Shown here: positions 26,112 through 34,452 of the stretch, one piece after another
Numbering within the stretch: the stretch's first letter is position 1
How the letters are laid out: each line of letters opens with the position of its first letter
Assembly: GCA_900314715.1 (NCBI GenBank)
Contig: OMWI01000016.1
Span: 1 to 63,836 of the forward strand
Length of the DNA: 63,836 nucleotides
Source of the DNA: an uncultured Prevotellaceae bacterium
GTDB taxonomy: Bacteria > Bacteroidota > Bacteroidia > Bacteroidales > Bacteroidaceae
Reading direction: 5' to 3'
Position numbers and translations under genes: made by a program
Notes under the pieces: generated by a model
What the model was told of the DNA's origin: nothing
The model's database searches: none
What the model saw: only the letters and a program-made list of their open reading frames with translations

Positions 26112-28838
26112 ATGACAAATCATTCGAAGAAATGTCTTGTTACATGGATGTTTATGCTCTTATTCTTGGGAACAAGCACGATTTTGAGAGCGGCCATAAA
26201 CATTCCAGACGATGTACCCAGCAATAATAAAGTACTATCTGGTGGTGTATCAATGGAAAAACAACCCGCATTCCCTGGTGCTGAGGGATTCGGAAGATAT
26301 GTAACGGGTGGTCGTGGCGGTCGAGTATACCACGTAACTAATCTCAACGATTCTGGTACAGGTTCTTTGCGTTGGGCATTAAGCCAACCAGGAATCAAGA
26401 CTATCGTCTTCGACGTATCAGGAACGATACACCTTTCATCTGCATTAAACATTGGAGGAAATGTAACGATAGCTGGTCAAACGGCTCCAGGAGACGGTAT
26501 CTGTGTTGCCGATTATCCTTGTTCCATCAAGGGAAGCAATGTCATTGTACGCTACATGCGATTCCGTCTTGGCAACAAGAACGTGCTATTAGATGGTGCA
26601 GATGGCTGGGATGGATTCGGTGGATTCGACCAAGAAGACCTTATCATTGATCACTGTTCGATAAGTTGGTCAATAGATGAGTGTCTCTCCGTTCTTGGCA
26701 ACAAGAACACTACGGTACAATGGTGTTTAGTTGCACAAAGTTTGGTAAATAGTGGACATTCAAAGGGTGCACACGGATACGGAGGAAACTGGGGAGGTAG
26801 TGGCGCCTCGTTCCATCATAATTTGTTGGCTCACCATACGAGCCGTACTCCACGACTTGGTCCGCGTCCTACAACACAATTGGACGAGCGCATGGATATG
26901 CGTAACAACGTGATTTACAACTTTGGAGGAAACGGCTGTTACGGTGGTGAAGGCATGAAGGTGAACATCGTCAACAACTACTACAAGCCAGGTCCTGGAA
27001 CTCCAACGAGCTATAAAGGTAAACGTATAGCGGGAATTGGCGTTCGTACTAATGAATATGTAAAAACATATCCTGACTACGAACCAGCCTTACACATTTG
27101 GGGAAAATACTTCGTAGAAGGAAACGTCAACTCCAAATATTCTGACGTTACGAATGACAACTGGACATACGGCATGTACAACCAGATTAATGCTAACGAC
27201 TGTGACGGAACTTATACACAAAGGACAAAAGATACCATTCGCATCAACCAACCTATTCCATTTGTTACCACAACTACACACACCGCAGAAGATGCGTATC
27301 AGCGAGTGTTGGATTATGCAGGCGCTTCGTTGAGTCGTGATTCATTTGACCAACTGATGGTAAGTGATACGCGCAACGGAACGGCATCGTATACGGGAAA
27401 TGGATTGAGTCAGGGATTCATCAACTCACAAGATGATAACAAACCATCTGGCGCTTCTTCATCGTGGAGCGCATGGCCAACATTGGAAAGTACCACGGTC
27501 CCAACGGATACTGATGGTGACGGAATGCCCGACTCATGGGAAGACGCACATGGATTGAACAAGAATGATGCTTCTGACGGTGCTTCGACAGGTGAGAATG
27601 GTTATACCAACTTGGAAAACTATCTCAACTCTATCGTTGCTTCCATTACGGAAGCACAGAATGAAGGTGGAACAGCAGCTGGAAATACGGAAGAAATCGA
27701 CAACAATCAACCGAGTGAATATGAAATCTCAGTAGCAACAAGCAATGGTGATTGGACATTCAATAATGGTTTCAGCATTACAACGTCAAAAAGTTATTCG
27801 TCTGTATCAAATAGCAATTACATCAAATATTCAAGAGGTGTAAAGTATACCATCAACATTCCTGATGGTATCAGCATAGAGAAGGTAACCATTACAGGAA
27901 ACCTGAACCAAGACACAGGAACGGGCTACCTCGCAGAATTGAATGGAAAGACTTATTCAGCAAATGATTACGTATTTCCCAATAGAATGGCTAATGACGA
28001 TAGGTCATATACCATTATTCTATCGAATCCCGCAACAAATACTCTTACATTTACGCCTGGTGGAGATGGACAAGCTGGATGGGAATTGAAACTCTATCCC
28101 GTTTCGAAAGAAGAGCCAACGGTTGTCAAGACAGTTACGGGCAAGATTACATTACCGTTCTATGATGGAAATGAAAACTTCGCAGTAAACTACGATGTGT
28201 CAATTGAAGGAAAAGTAACAGCAACCGTTTCTTTGGGAAGTGCATTAGGTTGTTCGGCAAAACGCACTGTAAATGGCGCTAACTTTAATGAAATCAGTAC
28301 TACGGAAGTAAATGTACAAAGTGCAAATAGTGCAAATGCGTTGACCATTAATATAACCACCGCAAATAAAGACATTACTTTTAAACCCACAAATATTGCC
28401 TTTAATGCTTGTAAAATTGCTACTGATGGTGGTAAATTCGACTTGAATCTCGATGGTTCTCCACTTTATTCAGGTGAAGTCCCAAATAGAAACATCGACA
28501 CAGAGGGCTTTTACTCAAGTTACGATAAGTCCCTATCTTCCACCTCTGCAACAAGTCATGATTTCGTTTACAACATTTATGCTCTTAACGATAAAAAAAT
28601 GGGGTTGGGAAACATCGTGATTACTGGTGAATTAACCGAAAAAATCAATCCTATCATGGGAGACGTGAATGGTGACGGACTTGTTAATATCACCGACGTA
28701 GTATGTCTTGTTAATTATGTATTAGATTCTGACGCCTCTAATATCAACTTAGAAATATCAGACATCAATGGAGATGGTATTATAAACATAACAGACGTCG
28801 TTTCGCTTGTCAATATAATACTCGTCGAACATGAATAA
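26112..28838 (+). CDS. Secreted PL1 pectate lyase with C-terminal dockerin-like repeats
   Basis: 908 residues from MTNHSKKCLVTWMF; the signal peptide ends near ILRA. The PL1 right-handed beta-helix (about 52-460) begins AFPGAEGFGRYVTGGRGG and contains DHCSISWSIDE, HSKGAHGYGG and FHHNLLAHHTSRTPR. A calcium-rich DTDGDGMPDSWEDAHGLN segment (about 472-490), a jelly-roll-like module (about 535-670), a second module shared with the lyase at 45338, and two dockerin-type repeats (850-908, GDVNGDGLVNITD and DINGDGIINITD) follow. Cleaves pectate by beta-elimination. The long 5' stretch read in frame before this ATG overlaps the TlpA stop and is not used. It precedes a double bidirectional terminator. 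Confidence 0.9.
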   Translation: MTNHSKKCLVTWMFMLLFLGTSTILRAAINIPDDVPSNNKVLSGGVSMEKQPAFPGAEGFGRYVTGGRGGRVYHVTNLNDSGTGSLRWALSQPGIKTIVFDVSGTIHLSSALNIGGNVTIAGQTAPGDGICVADYPCSIKGSNVIVRYMRFRLGNKNVLLDGADGWDGFGGFDQEDLIIDHCSISWSIDECLSVLGNKNTTVQWCLVAQSLVNSGHSKGAHGYGGNWGGSGASFHHNLLAHHTSRTPRLGPRPTTQLDERMDMRNNVIYNFGGNGCYGGEGMKVNIVNNYYKPGPGTPTSYKGKRIAGIGVRTNEYVKTYPDYEPALHIWGKYFVEGNVNSKYSDVTNDNWTYGMYNQINANDCDGTYTQRTKDTIRINQPIPFVTTTTHTAEDAYQRVLDYAGASLSRDSFDQLMVSDTRNGTASYTGNGLSQGFINSQDDNKPSGASSSWSAWPTLESTTVPTDTDGDGMPDSWEDAHGLNKNDASDGASTGENGYTNLENYLNSIVASITEAQNEGGTAAGNTEEIDNNQPSEYEISVATSNGDWTFNNGFSITTSKSYSSVSNSNYIKYSRGVKYTINIPDGISIEKVTITGNLNQDTGTGYLAELNGKTYSANDYVFPNRMANDDRSYTIILSNPATNTLTFTPGGDGQAGWELKLYPVSKEEPTVVKTVTGKITLPFYDGNENFAVNYDVSIEGKVTATVSLGSALGCSAKRTVNGANFNEISTTEVNVQSANSANALTINITTANKDITFKPTNIAFNACKIATDGGKFDLNLDGSPLYSGEVPNRNIDTEGFYSSYDKSLSSTSATSHDFVYNIYALNDKKMGLGNIVITGELTEKINPIMGDVNGDGLVNITDVVCLVNYVLDSDASNINLEISDINGDGIINITDVVSLVNIILVEHE

Positions 28839-28848
28839 ATAGCATAAT

Positions 28849-28883
28849 AAAAGCGACGGTGCTCATCACATCGTCGCTTTTTA
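28849..28883. terminator. Bidirectional terminator 1 after the pectate lyase
   Basis: Perfect 10-bp stem AAAAGCGACG / CGTCGCTTTT with a 13-nt loop, A-tract on one side and T-tract on the other. Confidence 0.85.
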
Positions 28884-28891
28884 TGAGTAAG

Positions 28892-28925
28892 AAAAAGCCG
28901 AGACCATTCGTTCTCGGCTTTTTTA
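28892..28925. terminator. Bidirectional terminator 2, before glgP end
   Basis: Stem AGCCGAGA / TCTCGGCT flanked by AAAAA and TTTTTTT. Together with the preceding hairpin it insulates two convergent genes. Confidence 0.85.
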
Positions 28926-28936
28926 TACTTATCACA

Positions 28937-31498
28937 TTAGTCAAGCCACTTCACATAGCAGAAGTCTTGACGATGTGGGAGATTCTCGTTCTTCGGGAAC
29001 ATTCTCACACAAGTCTTGTACATACCAGCCTTGTCTGGTTCAACCTCAGCCTCAAAGGTATAGAGATTACCAGTATGTCCCACCATCTTAAACGTGTCAA
29101 TCTTATTGAGTTCTCTATCTGATGTACGACCATCATCAAAGATGGAAACCATTTCCAAACCGATGGCATCATCCAGACCTTTCTCGTCAATGACATATCT
29201 AATCTTATACTTCTTACCTGTTTCAGCACCATCTTCAGACAATTGGTCTTCCTTTGAAACAACAGTAATAGAATCCCAACGCTCAGCAACAGCCTCTTTC
29301 CATGCAGCGATATCTTTGGCAAGACGATAACCGTTTGCGGAAATCTCTTTGAAACGCTTTGCTTGTTTGTTATAGAACTTCTCATAATAATCATCAAGCT
29401 GACGTTTCATCGTGTAGTGAGGAGCGATCTGTGCAATAGAGTTCTTGATTACCTTAATCCAATTCTCGCTATAGCCTTTCTCATTGATGTTATAGTATAG
29501 AGGAATAATCTCGTTCTCTAACAAGCTATAGATAGTAGCAGCATCCAATTGGTCTTGATAACCTTGGTTCTGATAGGTACGCTTTTCAGTCAATGCCCAT
29601 CCAGCACCCTTACGATAACCTTCAAGCCACCAACCATCAAGTACGGAGAGGTTGACAACACCATTCATCTCCGCCTTCTCACCAGATGTACCTGATGCTT
29701 CCAAAGGACGAGTTGGAGTGTTCATCCAAATATCAACGCCTGATACTAAACGACGAGCGAGCAAGAAGTCGTAGTCTTCCAAGAAAATAATCTTACCAAG
29801 GAATTCTGGACGTTGGCTAATCTCATAGATTTTCTTAATCAATCCTTGTCCTGCGCCATCAGCAGGATGTGCCTTACCAGCAAAGAGGAACTGTACGGGA
29901 CGATCGGGATTGTTAACAATCTTTCTCAGACGCTCCAAATCAGTAAACAACAGATGTGCACGTTTGTATGTAGCGAAACGACGGCAGAATCCGATAATAA
30001 GAGCATTAGGATTGATTCGCTCCAACAAAGAAACGACACGTGAGGGATCACCTTGGTTCTTCAACCATGTATCACGGAACTGTGTACGGATATAATCTAC
30101 CAACTTATTCTTCAATGCCATACGGGTTGCCCAAATCTCTTCATCGGGAACATTGTAGATAGCTTCCCAAATCTTTTGGTTGCTTTGGTCACCCAAGAAT
30201 TTCTTATCGAAATACTTTGCATAGAGTTTACGCCACTCTGTAGCTGCCCATGTGGGGAAGTGTACACCGTTAGTAACGTAACCAACGTGGTTTTCTTCTG
30301 GATAATAGCCTTTCCAAATAGGTGCAAACATCTTTTGGCTCACCCATCCGTGAAGCTTACTTACACCGTTAACCTCTTGGCAGGTGTTGCAAGCAAAGGT
30401 AGACATACAGAATTTCTCGTTATGGTCATCGGGATTAATACGGCCCATACCGATGAATTCATCCCAACTAATGCCAAGTTTTGCAGGATAACCACCCATA
30501 TACTTGCCAAAGAGTCCTTCATCAAAGTAGTCGTGTCCAGCAGGAACTGGAGTATGAACTGTATACAAACCAGAAGCACGAACGAGTTCCAATGCCTGGT
30601 TGAATGTCAAACCTTCCTCGATGTAATCGCACAGACGTTGCAAGTTACACAATGCTGCATGTCCTTCATTACAATGATAAACATCTTTCTTGATACCCAA
30701 TTTCTTAAGAGTCAGCATACCACCGATACCCAACAAGATTTCTTGCTTCAGACGATTCTCCCAGTCACCGCCATACAAAGAGTGAGTGATAGGACGGTCG
30801 TATTCTGAATTCATCTCGTTATCTGTATCGAGAAGATAGAGTTTCACGCGACCAACATTTACACGCCAAACGTATGCGTGTACTTGATAGTTATTGTAAG
30901 GAACGTCAATTACCAATGGATTACCATTCTCGTCCATTTGGCGTTCAATAGGAAGGAAGCCGAAATTCTGTGTGTCATAGTTGGCAATCTGTTGTCCATC
31001 CATGCTCAGGCTCTGTGTGAAATAACCACAACGATACAAGAAACCTACTGCACACAAATCCACGTTGCTGTCTGATGCCTCTTTCACATAGTCACCAGCC
31101 AACATACCAAGACCACCAGAATAAATCTTCAATGCAGAGTGCATACCATATTCCATACAGAAATAAGCTACTGATGGGCGATTGCTATCTGGCTTCACGT
31201 CCATATATGTACGGAATTGCTTATAAACGTTCTTGATGCGCTTCATCAACGCCTCATCCTTCACGATTTTCTCCTTGCGTTCAAAACTCAATCTCTCCAG
31301 CAACAGCACGGGATTGTGGCGAACGTCATGATATATCTCTGGGTCAAGATCACGGAAAAGATCCCTTGCCTCATAATTCCATACCCACCACAAGTTATGG
31401 GCAATCTCGTCCAAACATTTCAACTCCTCGGGAAGACTTGATTTGATAATCAGCGGTTTCCATTGAGGGTCACTTGCGTAATTCGCTCTAATCTTCAT
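28937..31498 (-). CDS. glgP: Alpha-glucan phosphorylase (GT35, short form)
   Basis: Releases glucose 1-phosphate from glycogen or maltodextrin. 853 residues. DUF3417 N-terminal domain (about 10-110, [13 protein letters not shown]), then the phosphorylase catalytic core with [25 protein letters not shown] split as usual, HCNEGHAAL, and the PLP-lysine region [16 protein letters not shown]. The C-terminal part (about 720-850) is beta-rich. Gene order glycogen synthase-glgP with a 12-bp gap marks a glycogen synthesis/turnover operon; the synthase gene is promoter-proximal. Confidence 0.93.
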   Translation of the reverse strand: MKIRANYASDPQWKPLIIKSSLPEELKCLDEIAHNLWWVWNYEARDLFRDLDPEIYHDVRHNPVLLLERLSFERKEKIVKDEALMKRIKNVYKQFRTYMDVKPDSNRPSVAYFCMEYGMHSALKIYSGGLGMLAGDYVKEASDSNVDLCAVGFLYRCGYFTQSLSMDGQQIANYDTQNFGFLPIERQMDENGNPLVIDVPYNNYQVHAYVWRVNVGRVKLYLLDTDNEMNSEYDRPITHSLYGGDWENRLKQEILLGIGGMLTLKKLGIKKDVYHCNEGHAALCNLQRLCDYIEEGLTFNQALELVRASGLYTVHTPVPAGHDYFDEGLFGKYMGGYPAKLGISWDEFIGMGRINPDDHNEKFCMSTFACNTCQEVNGVSKLHGWVSQKMFAPIWKGYYPEENHVGYVTNGVHFPTWAATEWRKLYAKYFDKKFLGDQSNQKIWEAIYNVPDEEIWATRMALKNKLVDYIRTQFRDTWLKNQGDPSRVVSLLERINPNALIIGFCRRFATYKRAHLLFTDLERLRKIVNNPDRPVQFLFAGKAHPADGAGQGLIKKIYEISQRPEFLGKIIFLEDYDFLLARRLVSGVDIWMNTPTRPLEASGTSGEKAEMNGVVNLSVLDGWWLEGYRKGAGWALTEKRTYQNQGYQDQLDAATIYSLLENEIIPLYYNINEKGYSENWIKVIKNSIAQIAPHYTMKRQLDDYYEKFYNKQAKRFKEISANGYRLAKDIAAWKEAVAERWDSITVVSKEDQLSEDGAETGKKYKIRYVIDEKGLDDAIGLEMVSIFDDGRTSDRELNKIDTFKMVGHTGNLYTFEAEVEPDKAGMYKTCVRMFPKNENLPHRQDFCYVKWLD

Positions 31499-31510
31499 AA
31501 AAATATAAAA

Positions 31511-33193
31511 TTAATGTATACTTGTATTGTTTATTTCTTGTTTTCTCTCTTCAGCTTTGCGAAGCGCAAAGTCGTATGCGTCATAATAGTATTTAATGAA
31601 TTGACTCCACAATGCTTTCTTCGACAATTTGTCTGCATTCTGGCGAGCCTTCTTTACTTCGTCATCACTCATATTAGAGTATTTGGCCACTGTATCCTTG
31701 ATGATGTCCGCCACCTCAGAATAGTTGTAATCGGTACGATGGATTACCTTTGCACCATCTTCAATCTCGCTATAGTCGCCTTTGATACTATTAGCCCAAA
31801 GGCCGAATCCTGATAAGTCGGTGGTAATACAAGGAACCTTGAATGCAATGGACTCCAATGGCGTATATCCCCATGGCTCATAATACGAAGGATAAATACA
31901 AAGGTCATTACCCAAAATCACATCGTAATAGGTCATATTGATAATGCCGTCATCTCCTGTTAAGTAACAAGGCAGGAATATCAATTTCACCCTGTCTTCC
32001 TTATAGTTGTGCATATCGAAATACTTCAACATCTCAAGCACGTTATCATGACTCATATTGTTCAACCAATGAGTGATTTCGCACACTTCCAATGGTGTAT
32101 CGTATTTCTTGCCACTTTCAAGGCGTTCCTGCAAATCCTTTCTGGGCTCTCCTACCCAACCAGGTACTTCGATGAAAGCTACCACGTTCTTGGTCAAATC
32201 CTTATCTCTTAGCAATCGGTTCATGGCTTCGATGAATACGTCAATGCCCTTATTGCGGAATTCATAGCGTCCACTGGTTGACACAATCAACGTATCATCG
32301 TCCAAGTCGGTTCCCATCAAAGCATTGGCAACATCCAACAATCGCTTACGTGCCTCCTTGCGCTTACGGGTAAACGCGGCACCTTTGGGGACGAAATTGT
32401 TTTCAAAACCATTGGGAAGCACCACGTCAACTGGTTTATCTAATAATTCCACGCATTCTTTTGCCGTAATCTCACTCACCGTGGTAAAGCAATCCACATA
32501 CTTAGCCGTTTGTTTCTCGATAGAATGTTTGCTCTGCACGTTCAACTCTCCCGACATCTGGTCGCCGTTATAGGCAAAAAGATAGTCATACAAGGGTTTG
32601 TTGTTGCCAGCAATACTTCTTCCGATACTCGTTGCATGTGTCGTGAATATCGTTGCAATTTGTGGTAAGAATTTGTTCACGTAAAGCAATCCCAAGCCTG
32701 TCATCCATTCATTGCCATGATAAACCACCTTTTTAGTATCGTCAAGGTAGAATTTATAGAAACTCTCCACTACGAGGGCGGCAGCGTATGAAAACATGGA
32801 AGCTTCGTCATAGTCTCCGTATGCATGAAGGCTATCCACTTGATAGTTCTCCCATAGTTGACCGTAAATTTGGTCTTTCTTGGAGAAATATGGAATAAAA
32901 TCAACCATGATGGCAATAGGTTCACCTGGGATAGTCCATCTACCCACCTTTATGTTGATGCCTTCTTTCAGGGCTTCTTTCTTCCAGTCTTTAAACAGCT
33001 TGCTATCTTCGCGGAAGTACGGGCACTCTTTCTCTCTCCAACAATCGGGCCCGATAAAGATGATGCGATCCTTCAATGCATCTTGCAACGTTTTTGCCCT
33101 AGTAGATAGAACGGTGTAAATACCTCCAACTTTATTGCACACTTCCCAACTTGATTCAAATATATAATCGGGAAACAATTTTTCTTTTACCAT
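31511..33193 (-). CDS. Glycogen synthase, GT3 (eukaryotic-like) type
   Basis: 560 residues. KVGGIYTVLSTRAKTL near the N-terminus is the sugar-nucleotide loop of the GT3 family rather than the KTGGL of bacterial GT5 GlgA. Other marks are YHGNEWMTGLGLLYV, THATSIGRSIAG, DVVLPNGFENNF and YPSYYEPWGYTPLESIAFKVPC (the E-x7-E region). Transfers glucose from a nucleotide sugar (UDP- or ADP-glucose, not resolvable here) to alpha-1,4-glucan. First gene of a two-gene operon with glgP. Confidence 0.9.
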   Translation of the reverse strand: MVKEKLFPDYIFESSWEVCNKVGGIYTVLSTRAKTLQDALKDRIIFIGPDCWREKECPYFREDSKLFKDWKKEALKEGINIKVGRWTIPGEPIAIMVDFIPYFSKKDQIYGQLWENYQVDSLHAYGDYDEASMFSYAAALVVESFYKFYLDDTKKVVYHGNEWMTGLGLLYVNKFLPQIATIFTTHATSIGRSIAGNNKPLYDYLFAYNGDQMSGELNVQSKHSIEKQTAKYVDCFTTVSEITAKECVELLDKPVDVVLPNGFENNFVPKGAAFTRKRKEARKRLLDVANALMGTDLDDDTLIVSTSGRYEFRNKGIDVFIEAMNRLLRDKDLTKNVVAFIEVPGWVGEPRKDLQERLESGKKYDTPLEVCEITHWLNNMSHDNVLEMLKYFDMHNYKEDRVKLIFLPCYLTGDDGIINMTYYDVILGNDLCIYPSYYEPWGYTPLESIAFKVPCITTDLSGFGLWANSIKGDYSEIEDGAKVIHRTDYNYSEVADIIKDTVAKYSNMSDDEVKKARQNADKLSKKALWSQFIKYYYDAYDFALRKAEERKQEINNTSIH

Positions 33194-33213
33194 AAAAAAC
33201 TAATATGTGAGTG

Positions 33214-33244
33214 CAAAATTACTAAAAATCTTATAAAATTGCAA
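33214..33244 (-). promoter_or_regulatory. Promoter of the glycogen operon
   Basis: Minus-strand TTG (33242-33244), 20-bp spacer and TAATTTTG (33214-33221), 20 bp before the start codon. Confidence 0.7.
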
Positions 33245-33335
33245 TTTTACACCTTATATAATAATTATCCTAACTTGCTTTTCTTGACATACGACAATCA
33301 GACAAGATAGAAATGTAGTAAAATCGCTAATAAGC

Positions 33336-33376
33336 GAAAAAAGAATGGAGTCGTAGAAACTTATCATACGACCCCA
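33336..33376 (-). terminator. Terminator of the rpmB-rpmG-DUF4295 operon
   Basis: Stem GGGGTCGTA / TACGACTCC with G-T pairing and an 11-nt loop (33347-33375). A T-rich tail TTCTTTTTT follows on the minus strand. Confidence 0.75.
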
Positions 33377-33399
33377 TCCCAACTTAAAATCAAAGCCTG

Positions 33400-33558
33400 T
33401 TATTTCTTGAAGAAATCCTGAACAGCCTCGTTGGGAACCATACGCTCATCAAAAACGTATGCACCGTTAGCAGGATTCTTTACCATTTTAATCACCTTTG
33501 TATAAGCACGACCATCCTTCGAACCTTCGTGGAGGGTTGCAACGGTTTTCTTTGCCAT
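33400..33558 (-). CDS. DUF4295 small protein, ribosomal-protein operon
   Basis: 52 residues, MAKKTVATLHEGSKDGRAY... ending VQDFFKK, found by reading the third position of the L28-L33 operon. It is basic, without Cys or signal. Bacteroidetes encode this DUF4295 family directly after rpmB and rpmG, and the spacing here (23 bp) fits translation from the same mRNA. An accessory ribosome-associated role is likely from context, but no activity is established. Confidence 0.85.
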   Translation of the reverse strand: MAKKTVATLHEGSKDGRAYTKVIKMVKNPANGAYVFDERMVPNEAVQDFFKK

Positions 33559-33581
33559 AGTTCTGTAGTCTTTTTAATTGA

Positions 33582-33773
33582 TTACTTGATTTCCTTATGT
33601 ACGGTCATTTTCTTCAAGATGGGGTTGTACTTCTTCAACTCCATACGCTCGGGAGTGTTCTTGCGGTTCTTTGTCGTTACGTAACGGCTTGTACCGGGCA
33701 GACCGCTATTCTTCATCTCTGTACATTCAAGAACCACTTGGATTCTGTTACCTTTAGCTTTCTTTGATGCCAT
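33582..33773 (-). CDS. rpmG: 50S ribosomal protein L33
   Basis: 63 residues, [20 protein letters not shown]..., with [22 protein letters not shown], the L33 core. Only one Cys remains of the four zinc ligands, so this is the zinc-free (C-minus) form. It lies 5 bp after rpmB. Confidence 0.96.
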   Translation of the reverse strand: MASKKAKGNRIQVVLECTEMKNSGLPGTSRYVTTKNRKNTPERMELKKYNPILKKMTVHKEIK

Positions 33774-33778
33774 GGCTA

Positions 33779-34042
33779 TTATTCTCCTATCACTTTAATG
33801 TCTTTCCAATCTACATAACCCTTGTCTACGGCCTGCTTCAAAGCAGCGTCGAGACCTATCTTGTTGATCAGGCGAAGACCTGCGGCACTAATCTTAAGAC
33901 TAATCCAACAACCTTCTTCAACATAGTAGAACTTCTTACTAAACAGGTTAACGTCAAAGCTTCTCTTCGTGCGGTGCTTTGAGTGAGACACATTACAACC
34001 TATCTGTGCCTTCTTGCCAGTGATTTGACAAACTTTCGACAT
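33779..34042 (-). CDS. rpmB: 50S ribosomal protein L28
   Basis: 87 residues: [29 protein letters not shown] is the family N-terminus, ending KDIKVIGE. First gene of the L28-L33-DUF4295 operon, with a consensus promoter about 55 bp upstream. Confidence 0.97.
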   Translation of the reverse strand: MSKVCQITGKKAQIGCNVSHSKHRTKRSFDVNLFSKKFYYVEEGCWISLKISAAGLRLINKIGLDAALKQAVDKGYVDWKDIKVIGE

Positions 34043-34094
34043 TTGTATCTAATTTTTTGTTTTCGAATTTATATACTTGTTCCAAACAGGGTGC

Positions 34095-34125
34095 AAAATT
34101 ACATTTTTTTCTTGAATAATCAAAA
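34095..34125 (-). promoter_or_regulatory. Promoter of the rpmB operon
   Basis: Minus-strand TTTG (34122-34125), 19-bp spacer and TAATTTTG (34095-34102). Confidence 0.8.
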
Positions 34126-34190
34126 TATTTTTCAAAGAAAGTAACTAATTAAGTTTTTTTTATTGTAAATATCGCCATATTAAGACTATA

Positions 34191-34220
34191 TACGGGGCAA
34201 CATAGGAATGCTGCCCCGTA
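34191..34220. terminator. Hairpin after the 58-residue gene
   Basis: Stem TACGGGGCA / TGCCCCGTA (outer 9 bp) with a 12-nt loop. The following T-run is weak on both strands, so it may be a terminator of the minus-strand operon or a processing barrier. Confidence 0.5.
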
Positions 34221-34256
34221 CACATTAATTATATTATAATACGATTACTATTCGTC

Positions 34257-34433
34257 TTAGCGCTCCCAAACACGTCCCCACGCATTGTTCTGCTCGTCAT
34301 CTTCAAAGGCATTGTTGCCCTTGCTCTCAATGGGTGCTTCTGGCTTAGAAGTATCAACCAGCGGTATTTGAAGCAGCTCAAACCTTGGTACATGAACTTT
34401 AGTATTGGGTTTTTTATACAATGTCTTTTGCAT
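34257..34433 (-). CDS. Small protein of 58 residues, function unknown
   Basis: Read from ATG at 34431-34433: begins MQKTLYKKPNTKVHVPRF, ends DDEQNNAWGRVWER. The N-terminal half is basic and beta-prone (KPxTKVHVxxFELLQIPL); the C-terminal half is acidic with a Trp-rich end (AWGRVWE). No signal peptide. It starts 19 bp after the stop of the 968-residue surface protein on the same strand. Prevotella genomes hold many short proteins of this shape (from memory), usually next to exported proteins. Another reading frame over the same bases gives a 74-codon frame without such features; the 58-residue frame is preferred. Confidence 0.55.
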   Translation of the reverse strand: MQKTLYKKPNTKVHVPRFELLQIPLVDTSKPEAPIESKGNNAFEDDEQNNAWGRVWER

Positions 34434-34452
34434 ACTAAATGTCTCCTTATCA

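Noticed and set aside
28655-28835. Evidence for a cellulosome
   Set aside because: Dockerin-like repeats alone are insufficient; no cohesin or scaffoldin is present in the window.
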